Shown piece after piece: positions 8,887 through 17,537 of a stretch of DNA of 45,872 nucleotides. The notes under the pieces were generated by a model. The model saw only the letters and a list, made by a program, of their open reading frames with translations. It searched no databases and was not told the DNA's origin. Source of the stretch: Gammaproteobacteria bacterium (GTDB taxonomy: Bacteria; Pseudomonadota; Gammaproteobacteria; Methylococcales; Methylomonadaceae); assembly GCA_018830325.1 (NCBI GenBank), contig JAHJSQ010000024.1, positions 1 through 45,872 of the forward strand. The letters run 5' to 3'. Position 1 is the stretch's first letter, and each line of letters opens with the position of its first letter. The translations under genes were made by a program, and so were the position numbers.

Positions 8887-9582
8887 TTACAAGTCCCGCG
8901 CCGCCCATAAAGCCGCGACCTGGCCCAAATCGCGGCATTGCAAATGACATAACTCGCCGGCATAAGGGTCGGCCGGCAATACCGACGGAACATAGACGGT
9001 AAAAGCACCGGACGCGGACGCCGCCATCACACCGGCGGTGGAATCTTCCAATGCTAAACAACGAGAAATAGGAATCGACAAACGTTCGGCCGCGTTCAAG
9101 AAAATATCGGGCGCCGGCTTGCCTCGCTCGACATGATCGCGAGCGACAATCGTCTCGAAAACATTGCCGAGGCCGGCAAAATCGAGACACTCGAGTGCAT
9201 TATTCAAACGACTGTTGGTGGCAAGACCATAGGGTATGTCGGATTCCTGCAATAATTTAAGAAATGTCCAAAAACCCTTTTTTATGTCGATGCCTTGCTT
9301 TTCGACGATGCGATACCAACACACACCGCCCAGACGATTAAATTCCTGAAGATTGAAAGCGTTTCCGCAAAACTCAAGCAAGCGTATCTCGACATCGCGA
9401 TAATGAAGTCCCGATAAAGATAGGCAGAAGGCACTCGGCAACTGATACCCCATGAGCGCGGCAGCCTGACGCCACGCCATGAAATAGGTGGTTTCGGTAT
9501 CCAACACCAAGCCATCCAGATCGAATACAACCCCTAGACAGCCGTCAACGCCTCCAGCAAAAAATCCGTCCCTACCATTCAC
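8887..9582 (-). CDS. HAD-superfamily hydrolase (phosphoglycolate phosphatase/beta-PGM-like)
   Basis: This 231-residue protein has HAD motif I FDLDGLVLDTE (Asp21 nucleophile and Asp23), motif II ATNSR, motif III Lys in RGKPAPDIF, and motif IV LEDSTAG. The GLVLDTE form places it with phosphatases and phosphoglucomutases of subclass I acting on small phosphorylated metabolites; the substrate is unknown. The start is GTG at 9582, since an in-frame TGA lies two codons upstream and no ATG occurs before motif I. The upstream region is a heptad tandem repeat reading AAAGATG on this strand. The 92-bp gap to the oxidase operon suggests a separate unit. Confidence 0.85.
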   Translation of the reverse strand: MNGRDGFFAGGVDGCLGVVFDLDGLVLDTETTYFMAWRQAAALMGYQLPSAFCLSLSGLHYRDVEIRLLEFCGNAFNLQEFNRLGGVCWYRIVEKQGIDIKKGFWTFLKLLQESDIPYGLATNSRLNNALECLDFAGLGNVFETIVARDHVERGKPAPDIFLNAAERLSIPISRCLALEDSTAGVMAASASGAFTVYVPSVLPADPYAGELCHLQCRDLGQVAALWAARDL

Positions 9583-9583
9583 T

Positions 9584-9625
9584 TTTCACCTTTCATCTTT
9601 CATCTTTCATCTTTCATCTTTCATC
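9584..9625. repeat. Heptad tandem repeat TTTCATC upstream of the HAD gene
   Basis: Six consecutive 7-bp units (one TTTCACC then five TTTCATC) lie directly 5' of the HAD gene's GTG start. On the minus strand every unit carries ATG and the period is not a multiple of three, so copy-number change would move ATGs between frames. Confidence 0.85.
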
Positions 9626-9730
9626 TTTCCGCTTAAGTATGCATTCCCACACTGGAGCGGTGGGAACGAGGAATCTTGGCCAATGCGACTTCGATACCGT
9701 TTATTGTTACTCTAGCTTACCGACTCTCCC

Positions 9731-9748
9731 TCACCTAGCGTTAGGTGA
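9731..9748. repeat. Short palindrome in the HAD-nucleotidyltransferase spacer
   Basis: TCACCTA (9731-9737) and TTAGGTGA (9741-9748) form an inverted repeat. Nearby are a TTCCCAC..GTGGGAA palindrome remnant (9642-9670) and a second heptad-type tract at 9781-9822. No coding function is visible in 9626-9809. Confidence 0.45.
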
Positions 9749-9809
9749 TGGACGATCTGGGGATCGCTCCCACAAAGGCCTCCATTCACCCCCTTTCGCC
9801 TTTCACCAT

Positions 9810-10739
9810 TCACCTTTCCCCTAAAACCTTTATATACTCCCCTTCCGCCTCGCGGCTCGAACCGACGATAATACGCTTCAAACCGCCCTGTGACTCTTCC
9901 AACAAACCGCAAACCTCGATTTCTTCTCCATTTTGCGCTTGACCGGTATAAGTCGCGGTAAAAACAGCAATCTCATCGATATTAGGATCATTGCATTTAA
10001 ACAGCGCCGGATAATCGAAAGCTCGGCTATCGTCTATCACGACGCAACGCAATAAGATTTCGCCGCATTTACGGTAAGTTTCAGTAGCGACCGACTCCGG
10101 ATCGATGAAATTCAAATCGAATTTACGGTCATTGACCAAAGCCTTATTGAATTTGCGCTGTTCATGCCAAACATAATCGTCGAAATCGATATGACAATCC
10201 CGGCGACGAAAACTCTCTTGCCAATGCCTCAGGTCGAGCTCATGCAGAAAGCCGGCTTGAATCAACTCGCGGTTAATCGATCTGGCTTGATGAAACTGAT
10301 TCCGGTCATAAAAAACCAAATCGATATCGGATAACTTACCTTGAGCGCCAATCAACAAAGAACCGGTCACGCCTATTTGTTTAACATCCACACCCCGACT
10401 CTGATACAGATTCGATAATCGAAGCAAATCTTGTTCGACCGGGTCGAGCCATGTCGCCGATAATAGCTCGCTCAAGCGTTGTCGTGGCTGATAATGCTTA
10501 ATCACTCGCTCTTCAGGAACGGCATGAACACGAACATCCCGCATCGGGCAATAATACAGATATTCAGGATGATCTCGACTCAATAAGTTGTCCGCTTGCC
10601 GGGTGGATTGCTTTTGCCAGCCGTCTGCGGTTCGCCGATAACGTAAAAAACATAACACCCTGCCCCGCTCGATGCCGTGTTCCACTACGGCAAAAACCAG
10701 CCCTTCAGCAGTCTCAATGAAATCTTTCGCTAAATACAT
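9810..10739 (-). CDS. Predicted nucleotidyltransferase-domain protein
   Basis: This 309-residue protein has an N-terminal region of unknown fold (1-120), then a minimal nucleotidyltransferase core: VTGSLLIGAQGKLSDIDLVF with Gly126-Ser127 and Asp138/Asp140, and a third acidic strand CHIDFDDYVW. The C-terminal 60 residues (ATYTGQA..GEEIEVCGLL..KRIIVGSSREAEGEYIKV) look like a small beta-barrel. The overall form resembles uncharacterised archaeal nucleotidyltransferases, but this is recall and not a search. Function is unknown. The 3' end runs into a heptad-like repeat, and the 5' flank holds a composite repeat. Confidence 0.7.
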   Translation of the reverse strand: MYLAKDFIETAEGLVFAVVEHGIERGRVLCFLRYRRTADGWQKQSTRQADNLLSRDHPEYLYYCPMRDVRVHAVPEERVIKHYQPRQRLSELLSATWLDPVEQDLLRLSNLYQSRGVDVKQIGVTGSLLIGAQGKLSDIDLVFYDRNQFHQARSINRELIQAGFLHELDLRHWQESFRRRDCHIDFDDYVWHEQRKFNKALVNDRKFDLNFIDPESVATETYRKCGEILLRCVVIDDSRAFDYPALFKCNDPNIDEIAVFTATYTGQAQNGEEIEVCGLLEESQGGLKRIIVGSSREAEGEYIKVLGER

Positions 10740-10876
10740 AATAATTACTAAATTCCGATAAAAACATCCGTTTAAATCGTTTTATTCGACACATCCAGGT
10801 CTACTCCCTTTATACGCAAAAAATGGCTAAGGAACGAGCATGAAATAACTTCGACAACTTCTGGGAGGGGATTCGA

Positions 10877-11080
10877 TGGCTCGATTGACAGGTGTCGGCG
10901 GCAGGGCAGATTTTTGCTCCATGCAAAATCTGCATTCACGCCATCCTTGGCGTTCGATTGCTGCCGTCAAGCCCCCATGGATGGGTTCACCCAGCACCTA
11001 AATCCAGCACCTAAATAAGCCATAATTTTGAATCATTGCCAAAGACCTATGGAATTTAGGTGCTAGGTGAACGGCGGTCC
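10877..11080. repeat. Composite repeat: family A 5' part plus module C
   Basis: It starts TGGCTCGATTGACAGGTGTC and matches the copies at 18074 and 45691 through GGCGGCAGGGCAGATTTTTG, GCAAAATCTGCATTCA and GCCATCCTTGGC. It then carries a roughly 60-bp module (11005-11065, CAGCACCTAAATAAGCC to AATTTAGGTGCT) that recurs almost identically at 24091-24151 inside a family B element. The rest of 10740-11146 has no supported gene. Confidence 0.75.
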
Positions 11081-11146
11081 TCGATAGACACATCCCATAC
11101 CTTTTATTCTTAGACGGTTTTTCGATCAAAAGGGAGTAATGAATGC

Positions 11147-12076
11147 TCAGGCACTCTCGAGCCGGTTTCGGCCTTTTTCCTTCGCTCGATAGAGCGCATC
11201 GTCGGAGGCCTTCATCAATTCATCGATAGTCTTGAACTGACCGTTGTAGGTTGCAAGACCCAAACTCAGCGAAACATAACTATCGACTTTAGACCCTTCG
11301 TGAGGAATTTTCCGAGCGGACACGGCCAACCTAATTTTTTCGGCTAAATCCCTGCTTCCTTGCCAGTCCGTATTCGGCATGATCACAGCAAATTCCTCGC
11401 CGCCGTAACGGCAAGCCAAATCGGTCGCTCGCTGAGGCACCGAAGCGATGGCCTCTGCGATTTTTTTCAAGCAGTCATCGCCCGCCATATGCCCATACCG
11501 ATCGTTATAAACTTTAAAATAATCGATATCGCACATCAGCAACGATAGCGGGTGCTTGTCACGTCTGGCATGATTAAATTCTCTTAACAGTGTAGTATCG
11601 AAATTGCGTCGATTCGCGATACCGGTCAGTTGATCGTGTAGCGATGCAAAACTGAGCGCCTCATTGGCATGCATCAAATCCCGTTGTACGGCATGCAGTT
11701 TTCGCCGCATTTCATAAATGCGTTCCATAGCAACGATTTGCATTTCTAGACGTTTCGGGCTAATCGGCTTGGCCAGATACGCATCGCCACCGGCCCTGAT
11801 ACATGCGGCATAGGAGTCGTCATCGGTTTTGATCGTTAAAAAAATAATCGGAAACCAATCGTCGCCTTTCAAAGACCGGATCGCTTGTGTCGTCTCGAAT
11901 CCGTTCAAACCGGGCATTTCAATATCCATCATGACCAAATCGACATCGTTCGATCGAATAAATTCAAGCCCCTCCGCTCCGTTTTCGGCATGAATCACAT
12001 GATGTCCAAGCTCCTTGACACACTCCGCAACCAGCATTCGAATGGCTTTACTATCGTCTATTACCAATATTTTCAT
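11147..12076 (-). CDS. PleD-like response regulator with GGDEF diguanylate cyclase domain
   Basis: This 309-residue protein has a receiver domain (1-125) with acidic pair Asp7/Asp8, phosphoacceptor Asp51 in MMDIEMPG, Thr81 and Lys103, then a short coiled linker, then a GGDEF domain (about 140-309). The active-site loop is GGEEF (225-229), and the inhibitory I-site RATD (216-219) sits five residues before it. It is therefore predicted to be an active cyclase making cyclic di-GMP, with product inhibition and activation by phosphorylation. No partner histidine kinase is adjacent. It appears monocistronic. Confidence 0.93.
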   Translation of the reverse strand: MKILVIDDSKAIRMLVAECVKELGHHVIHAENGAEGLEFIRSNDVDLVMMDIEMPGLNGFETTQAIRSLKGDDWFPIIFLTIKTDDDSYAACIRAGGDAYLAKPISPKRLEMQIVAMERIYEMRRKLHAVQRDLMHANEALSFASLHDQLTGIANRRNFDTTLLREFNHARRDKHPLSLLMCDIDYFKVYNDRYGHMAGDDCLKKIAEAIASVPQRATDLACRYGGEEFAVIMPNTDWQGSRDLAEKIRLAVSARKIPHEGSKVDSYVSLSLGLATYNGQFKTIDELMKASDDALYRAKEKGRNRLESA

Positions 12077-12200
12077 AAGAATTTCTTTACTATAAACCCG
12101 ATTTCCAATACTAATTTCCCGAAAAAACGCCCTTTAAAAGGGACTATGTTCGCGTTAATAGTTGAAATTAATACTACACCAATTTCGAAACTTGAAGACT

Positions 12201-12224
12201 GTAGGTACGCGCAGCGTACCCTAC
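12201..12224. repeat. Short palindrome GTAGGTACGC..GCGTACCCTAC
   Basis: An inverted repeat lies in the 500-bp spacer between the GGDEF gene and NDH-2. A close relative, GGTACGCG..TGTACCCTACA, occurs at 43167-43188 upstream of the 80-residue protein gene. Nothing else in 12077-12500 is recognisable. Confidence 0.5.
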
Positions 12225-12518
12225 AATTCACTTTGGATTTATAAGTACTTCCGGTATTGGTAGGTGTTTCCAACTAATTACCGCATACATAGCCTTAAAA
12301 TATCGCTGATCCGATATCCAGAATAAATGTTCTTGCGGCTTCAAATCCAAAATAACGTCTCTTTACACATCCAAGAATTAGCCGATCAGGGCTTAATACT
12401 AGCATTCCTTAAAATAAACATGGGAATTCGTCATCAGCATCTCATCGGTTTTATTAATACCCCAACATAATGAGGTAGGGATTTTTTTTATAAATCGTCC
12501 ACTTTCGAGTTGATTCGT

Positions 12519-12524
12519 TATAAT
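12519..12524 (+). promoter_or_regulatory. -10 box TATAAT upstream of NDH-2
   Basis: A consensus TATAAT in TTCGTTATAATACG is 54 bp upstream of the NDH-2 start. The -35 position has no good match. Confidence 0.45.
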
Positions 12525-12578
12525 ACGTTGCACAAAAAAACAATAACCGCAGTAAGCGGAAAATAAGCTGGGGGATGC

Positions 12579-13886
12579 ATGAGCGAGAGCAACAACGAAA
12601 AGCATAAAATTCTGATTGTCGGCGGCGGCGCGGCCGGACTGGAGCTGGCAACGACACTAGGTAATAAATTAGGCAAAGCGGGTTTGGCTGAAATCAACCT
12701 CATCGATGCCTCCTCGACTCATATTTGGAAACCTTTATTGCATGAGGTCGCGGCCGGCACCCTGGATGAAACCGAGCAAGTCGATTATCTGGCGCAAGCC
12801 TATCGCAGTCATTTCCGTTTCCGCCTCGGCAAAATGGCCGGTTTGAGACGCGAAAAAAAAGAAGTCTATTTGAGCCCGACTTACAGCGATAGCGGCGAAG
12901 AACTGATACCCGAACGCACATTCAAATACGACACCCTAGTCATGGCCGTCGGCAGCATCAGCAATACTTTCAATATCAAAGGGGTGGCCGAACACTGCAT
13001 GTTTCTCGACACAACCTCGCAGGCCTTCAAATTTCAAAAGCAACTGGTCGAAACTTATATCAAACGCCATGTCAGTAAAGGCGGCAGCAAGGACAAACCG
13101 TTATCGATCGCGATTGTTGGCGCCGGCGCAACCGGCGTAGAATTATCAGCAGAACTGCACGAAGTGACGCATCTATTGAATGTCTATGGACTCGACCAAG
13201 CCGGCGATGTAAAAATTACGATTATCGAAGCGGCCACGCAATTATTACCTGCCCTACCGACTAAGCTGGCACACGCGACGCAACAACAATTGGTCAAGCT
13301 CAATATCGACCTAAAGCTTGGACGGCGGGTCACCGAAGTCTCGAAAGACGGCATCACGACTCACGACGGGGAATTCATTCCAGCCGACCTCAAAGTCTGG
13401 GCGGCCGGTATCAAGGCACCGGACTGGCTACAACAAATCGACGGCTTGGAAACTAACCGAATCAATCAATTGGTCGTCAATGACGTTCTGCAAACGGTCG
13501 ACCCCAGTATTTTCGCGATCGGCGATTGCGCAGCCTCTTCTTGGCCGGGGCATGAACAAAACGTTCCTCCGCGCGCTCAGGCCGCTCATCAACAAGCCTC
13601 GACGGTAGCGAAATCCATCGTCAATCACTTGCAAGGCAAAGACCCAGTCAAATTTGTATATCACGACTACGGTTCGCTAGTTTCGTTGGGCAAATATTCT
13701 ACCGTCGGCAATTTGATGGGCAACCTGATGGGTTCAGTCACGATCGGCGGCTTTATCGCCCGCATCGTTTATCTGTCGCTTTATAAAATGCATCAGGTCG
13801 CGATCCACGGTTATTTTAGAACCGCAATGTTGACACTTTCCAATTTATTTCGACGCAGTGCCCATGCCAAAATAAAAATGCACTAA
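12579..13886 (+). CDS. ndh: Type II NADH:quinone oxidoreductase (NDH-2)
   Basis: This 435-residue flavoprotein has an N-terminal FAD-binding motif ILIVGGGAAGLELA, a second dinucleotide motif IAIVGAGATGVELSAEL (about 165-185) for NADH, a WAAGIKAP motif, and a C-terminal FAD-contact segment VFAIGDCAA. The C-terminus (YKMHQVAIHGYFRTAMLTLSN) is amphipathic, as expected for monotopic membrane attachment. It oxidises NADH and reduces quinone without proton pumping. Length and motifs agree with the family. It has its own promoter and a 220-bp repeat-containing spacer afterwards. Confidence 0.92.
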   Translation: MSESNNEKHKILIVGGGAAGLELATTLGNKLGKAGLAEINLIDASSTHIWKPLLHEVAAGTLDETEQVDYLAQAYRSHFRFRLGKMAGLRREKKEVYLSPTYSDSGEELIPERTFKYDTLVMAVGSISNTFNIKGVAEHCMFLDTTSQAFKFQKQLVETYIKRHVSKGGSKDKPLSIAIVGAGATGVELSAELHEVTHLLNVYGLDQAGDVKITIIEAATQLLPALPTKLAHATQQQLVKLNIDLKLGRRVTEVSKDGITTHDGEFIPADLKVWAAGIKAPDWLQQIDGLETNRINQLVVNDVLQTVDPSIFAIGDCAASSWPGHEQNVPPRAQAAHQQASTVAKSIVNHLQGKDPVKFVYHDYGSLVSLGKYSTVGNLMGNLMGSVTIGGFIARIVYLSLYKMHQVAIHGYFRTAMLTLSNLFRRSAHAKIKMH

Positions 13887-13922
13887 AAATCGTAATTATT
13901 TAGCATAATTCATGTATGAGAA

Positions 13923-14022
13923 GGTGTCGGGCATTGATTTATAAGGCTGTCTGCAACAGGACGTTGCAGTCAGAGCTTACAGGGATGTATTCACGCGTCC
14001 TTAGAAATCAATGCCTGACACC
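13923..14022. mobile_element. 100-bp MITE-like element with 18-bp terminal inverted repeats
   Basis: GGTGTCGGGCATTGATTT (13923-13940) and AAATCAATGCCTGACACC (14005-14022) are inverted copies with one mismatch. The interior contains a small GCAAC..GTTGC hairpin and the module GAGCTTACAGGGATGTATTCA, which resembles the internal module of family B elements. No reading frame is present. Confidence 0.7.
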
Positions 14023-14106
14023 AACCTACCGCATGCGCTGAATAGTTACTAAAAATCATATTCAATCAGCCCCTTTTTTACAAACCACATACCTTTAATA
14101 ACTATC

Positions 14107-14631
14107 ATGTTTGAAATTGAATACATTTTTCGTGAAGAGGATTTAATCCATTTCAACGAAGTCCAACTGCAGCAAAACGACGAAGTATTGAATAATATCC
14201 GCAAAAACCGGCTGGTTTTTCCCGGCGCGCTAGTGATTATCGGTATTTTTTATTATTTTTACTATGGCGATATGATGACGGCGGCTTATATTTCCAGCAT
14301 TGCCATTCTTTGGGCGCTGCTCTCGCCGAAAATCATGATGCTCGACATGCGTCGCCAAATCATGAAAAATTATACCGAAAAAGAAAAAGCCGATATGTTC
14401 GGTCGATATACGCTCAAGATAGAACCCGATCATTTGCTCGAAATATCGCCGAGCGGCAAACACAAGATGCCTTGGAACGAATTAATCCGAGTCGAACAAG
14501 AAGACGAGCATTATGTCTATATTTTCATTAGTCTCAATACCGCTTTGGTCATTCCGGCAAAAACCGTCAAAAAGGGCAAACTGAAGGAATTCGCCGAGCA
14601 AGTGCAGAGTATGATCGATAGAAAAAGCTAA
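14107..14631 (+). CDS. YcxB-like membrane protein
   Basis: This 174-residue protein has two adjacent hydrophobic segments (about 38-72, LVFPGALVIIGIFYYFYYG and AAYISSIAILWALL) and a C-terminal soluble domain ending MPWNELIRVEQEDEHYVYIF..ALVIPAKTV. That pattern (strand-rich domain with a 'W..i..v.e....yv.....ailiPk' motif) is typical of YcxB-like proteins. Function is unknown. It is 9 nt upstream of the ABC-F gene and likely cotranscribed with it. Confidence 0.75.
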   Translation: MFEIEYIFREEDLIHFNEVQLQQNDEVLNNIRKNRLVFPGALVIIGIFYYFYYGDMMTAAYISSIAILWALLSPKIMMLDMRRQIMKNYTEKEKADMFGRYTLKIEPDHLLEISPSGKHKMPWNELIRVEQEDEHYVYIFISLNTALVIPAKTVKKGKLKEFAEQVQSMIDRKS

Positions 14632-14640
14632 ACGCCAAAC

Positions 14641-16524
14641 ATGCTGAATTTTAAAAACGTATCCTTGAGACGCGGCCCAAACCTACTATTTAGTCAAGCG
14701 TCCTTTACAATTCATCAAGGCCAAAAAGTCGGTCTGACCGGTGCGAACGGCGCGGGAAAATCCAGCCTTTTCGCACTACTGAGGGGCGAGTTGCACACCG
14801 ATGAAGGCGACTTTTCGATGCCGCCGGGCCTCGAAGTCGCGCATGTCGCACAAGAAACGCCGGCGGTCGCCAGTTCGGCGATCGATTACGTGATTGATGG
14901 GGATCAAGAGTTAAGACGACTGCAAAAACAATTAAGCGCGGCCGAACAAACCGGCGATGGGTTAAAGCTGGCAGAATTACATGCAGCCTTGGATATCATC
15001 GGCGGTTATACCGCCGAAGCCCGCGCAGCCCGTCTGATGAACGGACTAGGGTTTCGCTCCGATCAAGAACAAAATCCGGTCGGCTCGTTTTCCGGCGGCT
15101 GGCGCATGCGCTTGAATCTGGCGCAAGCCCTAATGTGCCGTTCGGATCTTTTACTGCTCGACGAACCGACCAATCATCTAGATCTGGATGCGGTCATTTG
15201 GTTGCAAGATTGGCTTTGCAAATATCCCGGCACCTTGCTTTTGATTTCGCACGATCGCGACTTCCTCGATGCCATCGCCAGCCATATCGCGCATATCGAA
15301 CAACAAAAAATCGAACTTTATACCGGCAATTATTCGGCTTTCGAAAAAATGCGTGCTGAAAAACTCGCACAGCAACAATCCGCGTTCGAAAAACAACAAC
15401 GCGAAATCGCTCATATTCAAAGTTTTGTAGACCGTTTCAAAGCCAAGGCCACCAAAGCCAAACAAGCGCAAAGCCGAATTAAGTCGCTTGAACGCATGGA
15501 ACTCATCGCTCAAGCGCACGTCGATTCGCCCTTTAATTTCAGTTTCCGTAAACCGCAAAAAATGCCTAACCCGCTGCTCAAATTGCAAGAGGCCTGTATC
15601 GGTTACGGAACGACAATAGTGATCGACGGTGCGGAATTGACCCTCGCCCCAGGCGATCGAATCGGCTTATTAGGCCCCAACGGCGCAGGAAAATCCAGTT
15701 TAATCAAAGTACTAGCCGGAGAAATGCAGCCTTTGGCCGGCAAAATACTGACCGCCGACGCACTAAACATCGGCTATTTCGCCCAGCATCAACTCGAGCA
15801 ATTGCGAATCGATGAAAGTCCTCTGCAGCACCTGCAAAGACTCGATAAACAAGCGACCGAAAAGGATTTACGAAATTATCTCGGCGGTTTCGATTTTAGG
15901 GGCGACAAAGTACTGGAACCTGTCGGCCCTTTTTCCGGAGGCGAAAAAGCACGCTTGGTTTTAGCGATTTTAGTGTATCAAAACCCGAACCTATTGCTGC
16001 TGGACGAGCCGACCAACCATCTTGATTTGGAAATGCGCCACGCTTTGAGCGTCGCGCTACAGGATTATGAAGGCGCCATGCTGATCGTCTCGCACGACCG
16101 GCATCTACTGCGCTCGGTCACCGATCAATTGCTGCTGGTTGCTGACGGTAAAGTCCAACCTTTCGACGGCGACCTGGACGATTACCGTTCCTGGCTGACC
16201 GAACAAACCAAAAGCGAACAACCGCCCGAAGAAGCCGCCAGCCAATCGCTTTCTCGAAAAGATCAGCGCAAGCTTGAAGCCGAACGCCGGCAAAAAAACA
16301 AACCGCTACTCGATGCATTGAAAAAGTCCGAACAAGCAGTCGAAAAACTGCACCGGGAACAATACGAACTAGAGCAGCAACTAGCCGATCCGACTGTTTA
16401 TCAAGACCAGGAAAAAGAGCGCTTAAAGCAGCTACTGACGCGCAAAGCCCGTATCGATAAGGATCTTGAAGAAGCCGAAGCGGAATGGCTCGAAGCCGAA
16501 ACCAAACTCGAAGAAGCCAGCTAG
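14641..16524 (+). CDS. ABC-F family ATPase (YheS-like)
   Basis: This 627-residue soluble protein has two ABC ATPase domains and no membrane segments. Domain 1 has Walker A GANGAGKSS, signature SFSGGWRMRL and Walker B LLLLDEPTNHLDL. Domain 2 has GPNGAGKSS, PFSGGEKARL and LLLLDEPTNHLDL. The domains are joined by the charged linker typical of ABC-F proteins, and a C-terminal coiled coil (about 545-627, rich in Glu/Lys/Leu) follows. ABC-F members act on the ribosome E site. Arrangement and length are closest to YheS. Confidence 0.9.
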   Translation: MLNFKNVSLRRGPNLLFSQASFTIHQGQKVGLTGANGAGKSSLFALLRGELHTDEGDFSMPPGLEVAHVAQETPAVASSAIDYVIDGDQELRRLQKQLSAAEQTGDGLKLAELHAALDIIGGYTAEARAARLMNGLGFRSDQEQNPVGSFSGGWRMRLNLAQALMCRSDLLLLDEPTNHLDLDAVIWLQDWLCKYPGTLLLISHDRDFLDAIASHIAHIEQQKIELYTGNYSAFEKMRAEKLAQQQSAFEKQQREIAHIQSFVDRFKAKATKAKQAQSRIKSLERMELIAQAHVDSPFNFSFRKPQKMPNPLLKLQEACIGYGTTIVIDGAELTLAPGDRIGLLGPNGAGKSSLIKVLAGEMQPLAGKILTADALNIGYFAQHQLEQLRIDESPLQHLQRLDKQATEKDLRNYLGGFDFRGDKVLEPVGPFSGGEKARLVLAILVYQNPNLLLLDEPTNHLDLEMRHALSVALQDYEGAMLIVSHDRHLLRSVTDQLLLVADGKVQPFDGDLDDYRSWLTEQTKSEQPPEEAASQSLSRKDQRKLEAERRQKNKPLLDALKKSEQAVEKLHREQYELEQQLADPTVYQDQEKERLKQLLTRKARIDKDLEEAEAEWLEAETKLEEAS

Positions 16525-16527
16525 CTT

Positions 16528-17022
16528 ATGTACGAATGGGTCATGCTATTTTTCGATCTTTGCCGATTTCGGAAAGGCCCGCAAGACCTTCCCTTTTCGC
16601 AGGCTTTGCTGCTGAGTTCTATTATGGCCTATGCCATTCTGGGCTTTTTGATGCTGTATATCGATAGCGGCTGGTTTAACGCAATTATGCAGGTATCGGT
16701 CGGCGCCTTATTATTGCTGGCTTTTGCCAAAATCATATTGCTCATTTCACGAAAACCCGGCCGTTTTGTGCAAACATCGAGCGCGCTGCTTGGAACCGAT
16801 GCCTTGATAAGTTTCTTCGCACTCCCGATTATTGCCGGCATGACAACCGGGCGAGTCTCGCTTTTGGCCTTCGCGGCACTGGTCGCGTTAATGATCTGGC
16901 ATTGGCTAATTACCGGACACATAGTCCGTCATGCCCTGTCCGCATCCTTTAGCTTTGGACTGGGTGTCGCATTCTTGTATATCATGGCATCTTATTGGCT
17001 CATGGCTCAGCTGTTTCCCTAA
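16528..17022 (+). CDS. Uncharacterised inner-membrane protein, about five TM segments
   Basis: This 164-residue, very hydrophobic protein has likely helices around 26-45, 50-70, 84-105, 110-130 and 135-160. The N-terminal MYEWVMLFFDLCRFRKGPQDLP is amphipathic and cytoplasmic, reminiscent of Yip1-like bacterial membrane proteins, but I cannot assign a family with confidence. It starts 3 nt after the ABC-F stop and is followed closely by a UspA gene, so it is probably in the same operon. Confidence 0.7.
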   Translation: MYEWVMLFFDLCRFRKGPQDLPFSQALLLSSIMAYAILGFLMLYIDSGWFNAIMQVSVGALLLLAFAKIILLISRKPGRFVQTSSALLGTDALISFFALPIIAGMTTGRVSLLAFAALVALMIWHWLITGHIVRHALSASFSFGLGVAFLYIMASYWLMAQLFP

Positions 17023-17046
17023 CCTTGCGCTTCTAATGGAAATTTT

Positions 17047-17490
17047 ATGAAAAATTATACCCATATCTTACTCGCGGTTGACTTTTCCGATCATACAGAT
17101 GCCATTGCCGAACGTGCACGCGACTTGGCCGATAAATACCAAGCTAAAATAAGCCTGCTGCATGTCGTCGATAATCTTCCGATTGTAGACACAGTGAACG
17201 GGCCGATTATTCCCTATGAAATTGACCTAACCGAACAATTAATGGAATCGGCCAAATTGCGACTAGAAAAACTAGCGGAACGATTCAACATCCCCGAAAA
17301 CAATCGCTTTCTCGAATTGGGCAGCCCGAAAATCGAGATCGTCAGAATCGCCGAGGAAAACGCGGTCGATTTGATCGTCGTCGGCTCGCACGGCCGACAT
17401 GGACTCGCATTGCTGCTAGGATCCACGGCCAACGGCGTATTACATCACGCCAAATGCGATGTCCTTGCGGTACGCATTACAGACGAATAA
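17047..17490 (+). CDS. Universal stress protein (UspA family)
   Basis: This 147-residue single-domain protein begins THILLAVDFSDHTDAI and ends with the nucleotide-loop region IVVGSHGRHGLALLLGSTANGVLHHAKCDVLAVR. That loop fits the ATP-binding form G-2X-G-9X-G(S/T), except that the spacer appears one residue short, so ATP binding is likely but not certain. It is cytosolic. It lies 24 nt after the membrane protein gene. Confidence 0.9.
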   Translation: MKNYTHILLAVDFSDHTDAIAERARDLADKYQAKISLLHVVDNLPIVDTVNGPIIPYEIDLTEQLMESAKLRLEKLAERFNIPENNRFLELGSPKIEIVRIAEENAVDLIVVGSHGRHGLALLLGSTANGVLHHAKCDVLAVRITDE

Positions 17491-17501
17491 ACCCGCCTCG
17501 A

Positions 17502-17522
17502 CCTTGAACCTTGAACCTTGAA
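17502..17522. repeat. Heptad tandem repeat CCTTGAA x3
   Basis: Three perfect 7-bp units occupy the spacer between the UspA gene and the TM2 gene. They create in-frame TTG codons, one of which (17511) could be mistaken for the start of the next gene. Confidence 0.8.
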
Positions 17523-17537
17523 CCTCATTTAACAAAC

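Noticed and set aside
9584-9625. Possible CRISPR or satellite array
   Set aside because: The units are 7 bp with no spacers, so this is a simple tandem repeat.
17511-17537. Upstream TTG start for the TM2 protein
   Set aside because: The TTG lies in the CCTTGAA heptad repeat, adds nine non-conserved residues, and the ATG at 17538 begins the conserved domain.
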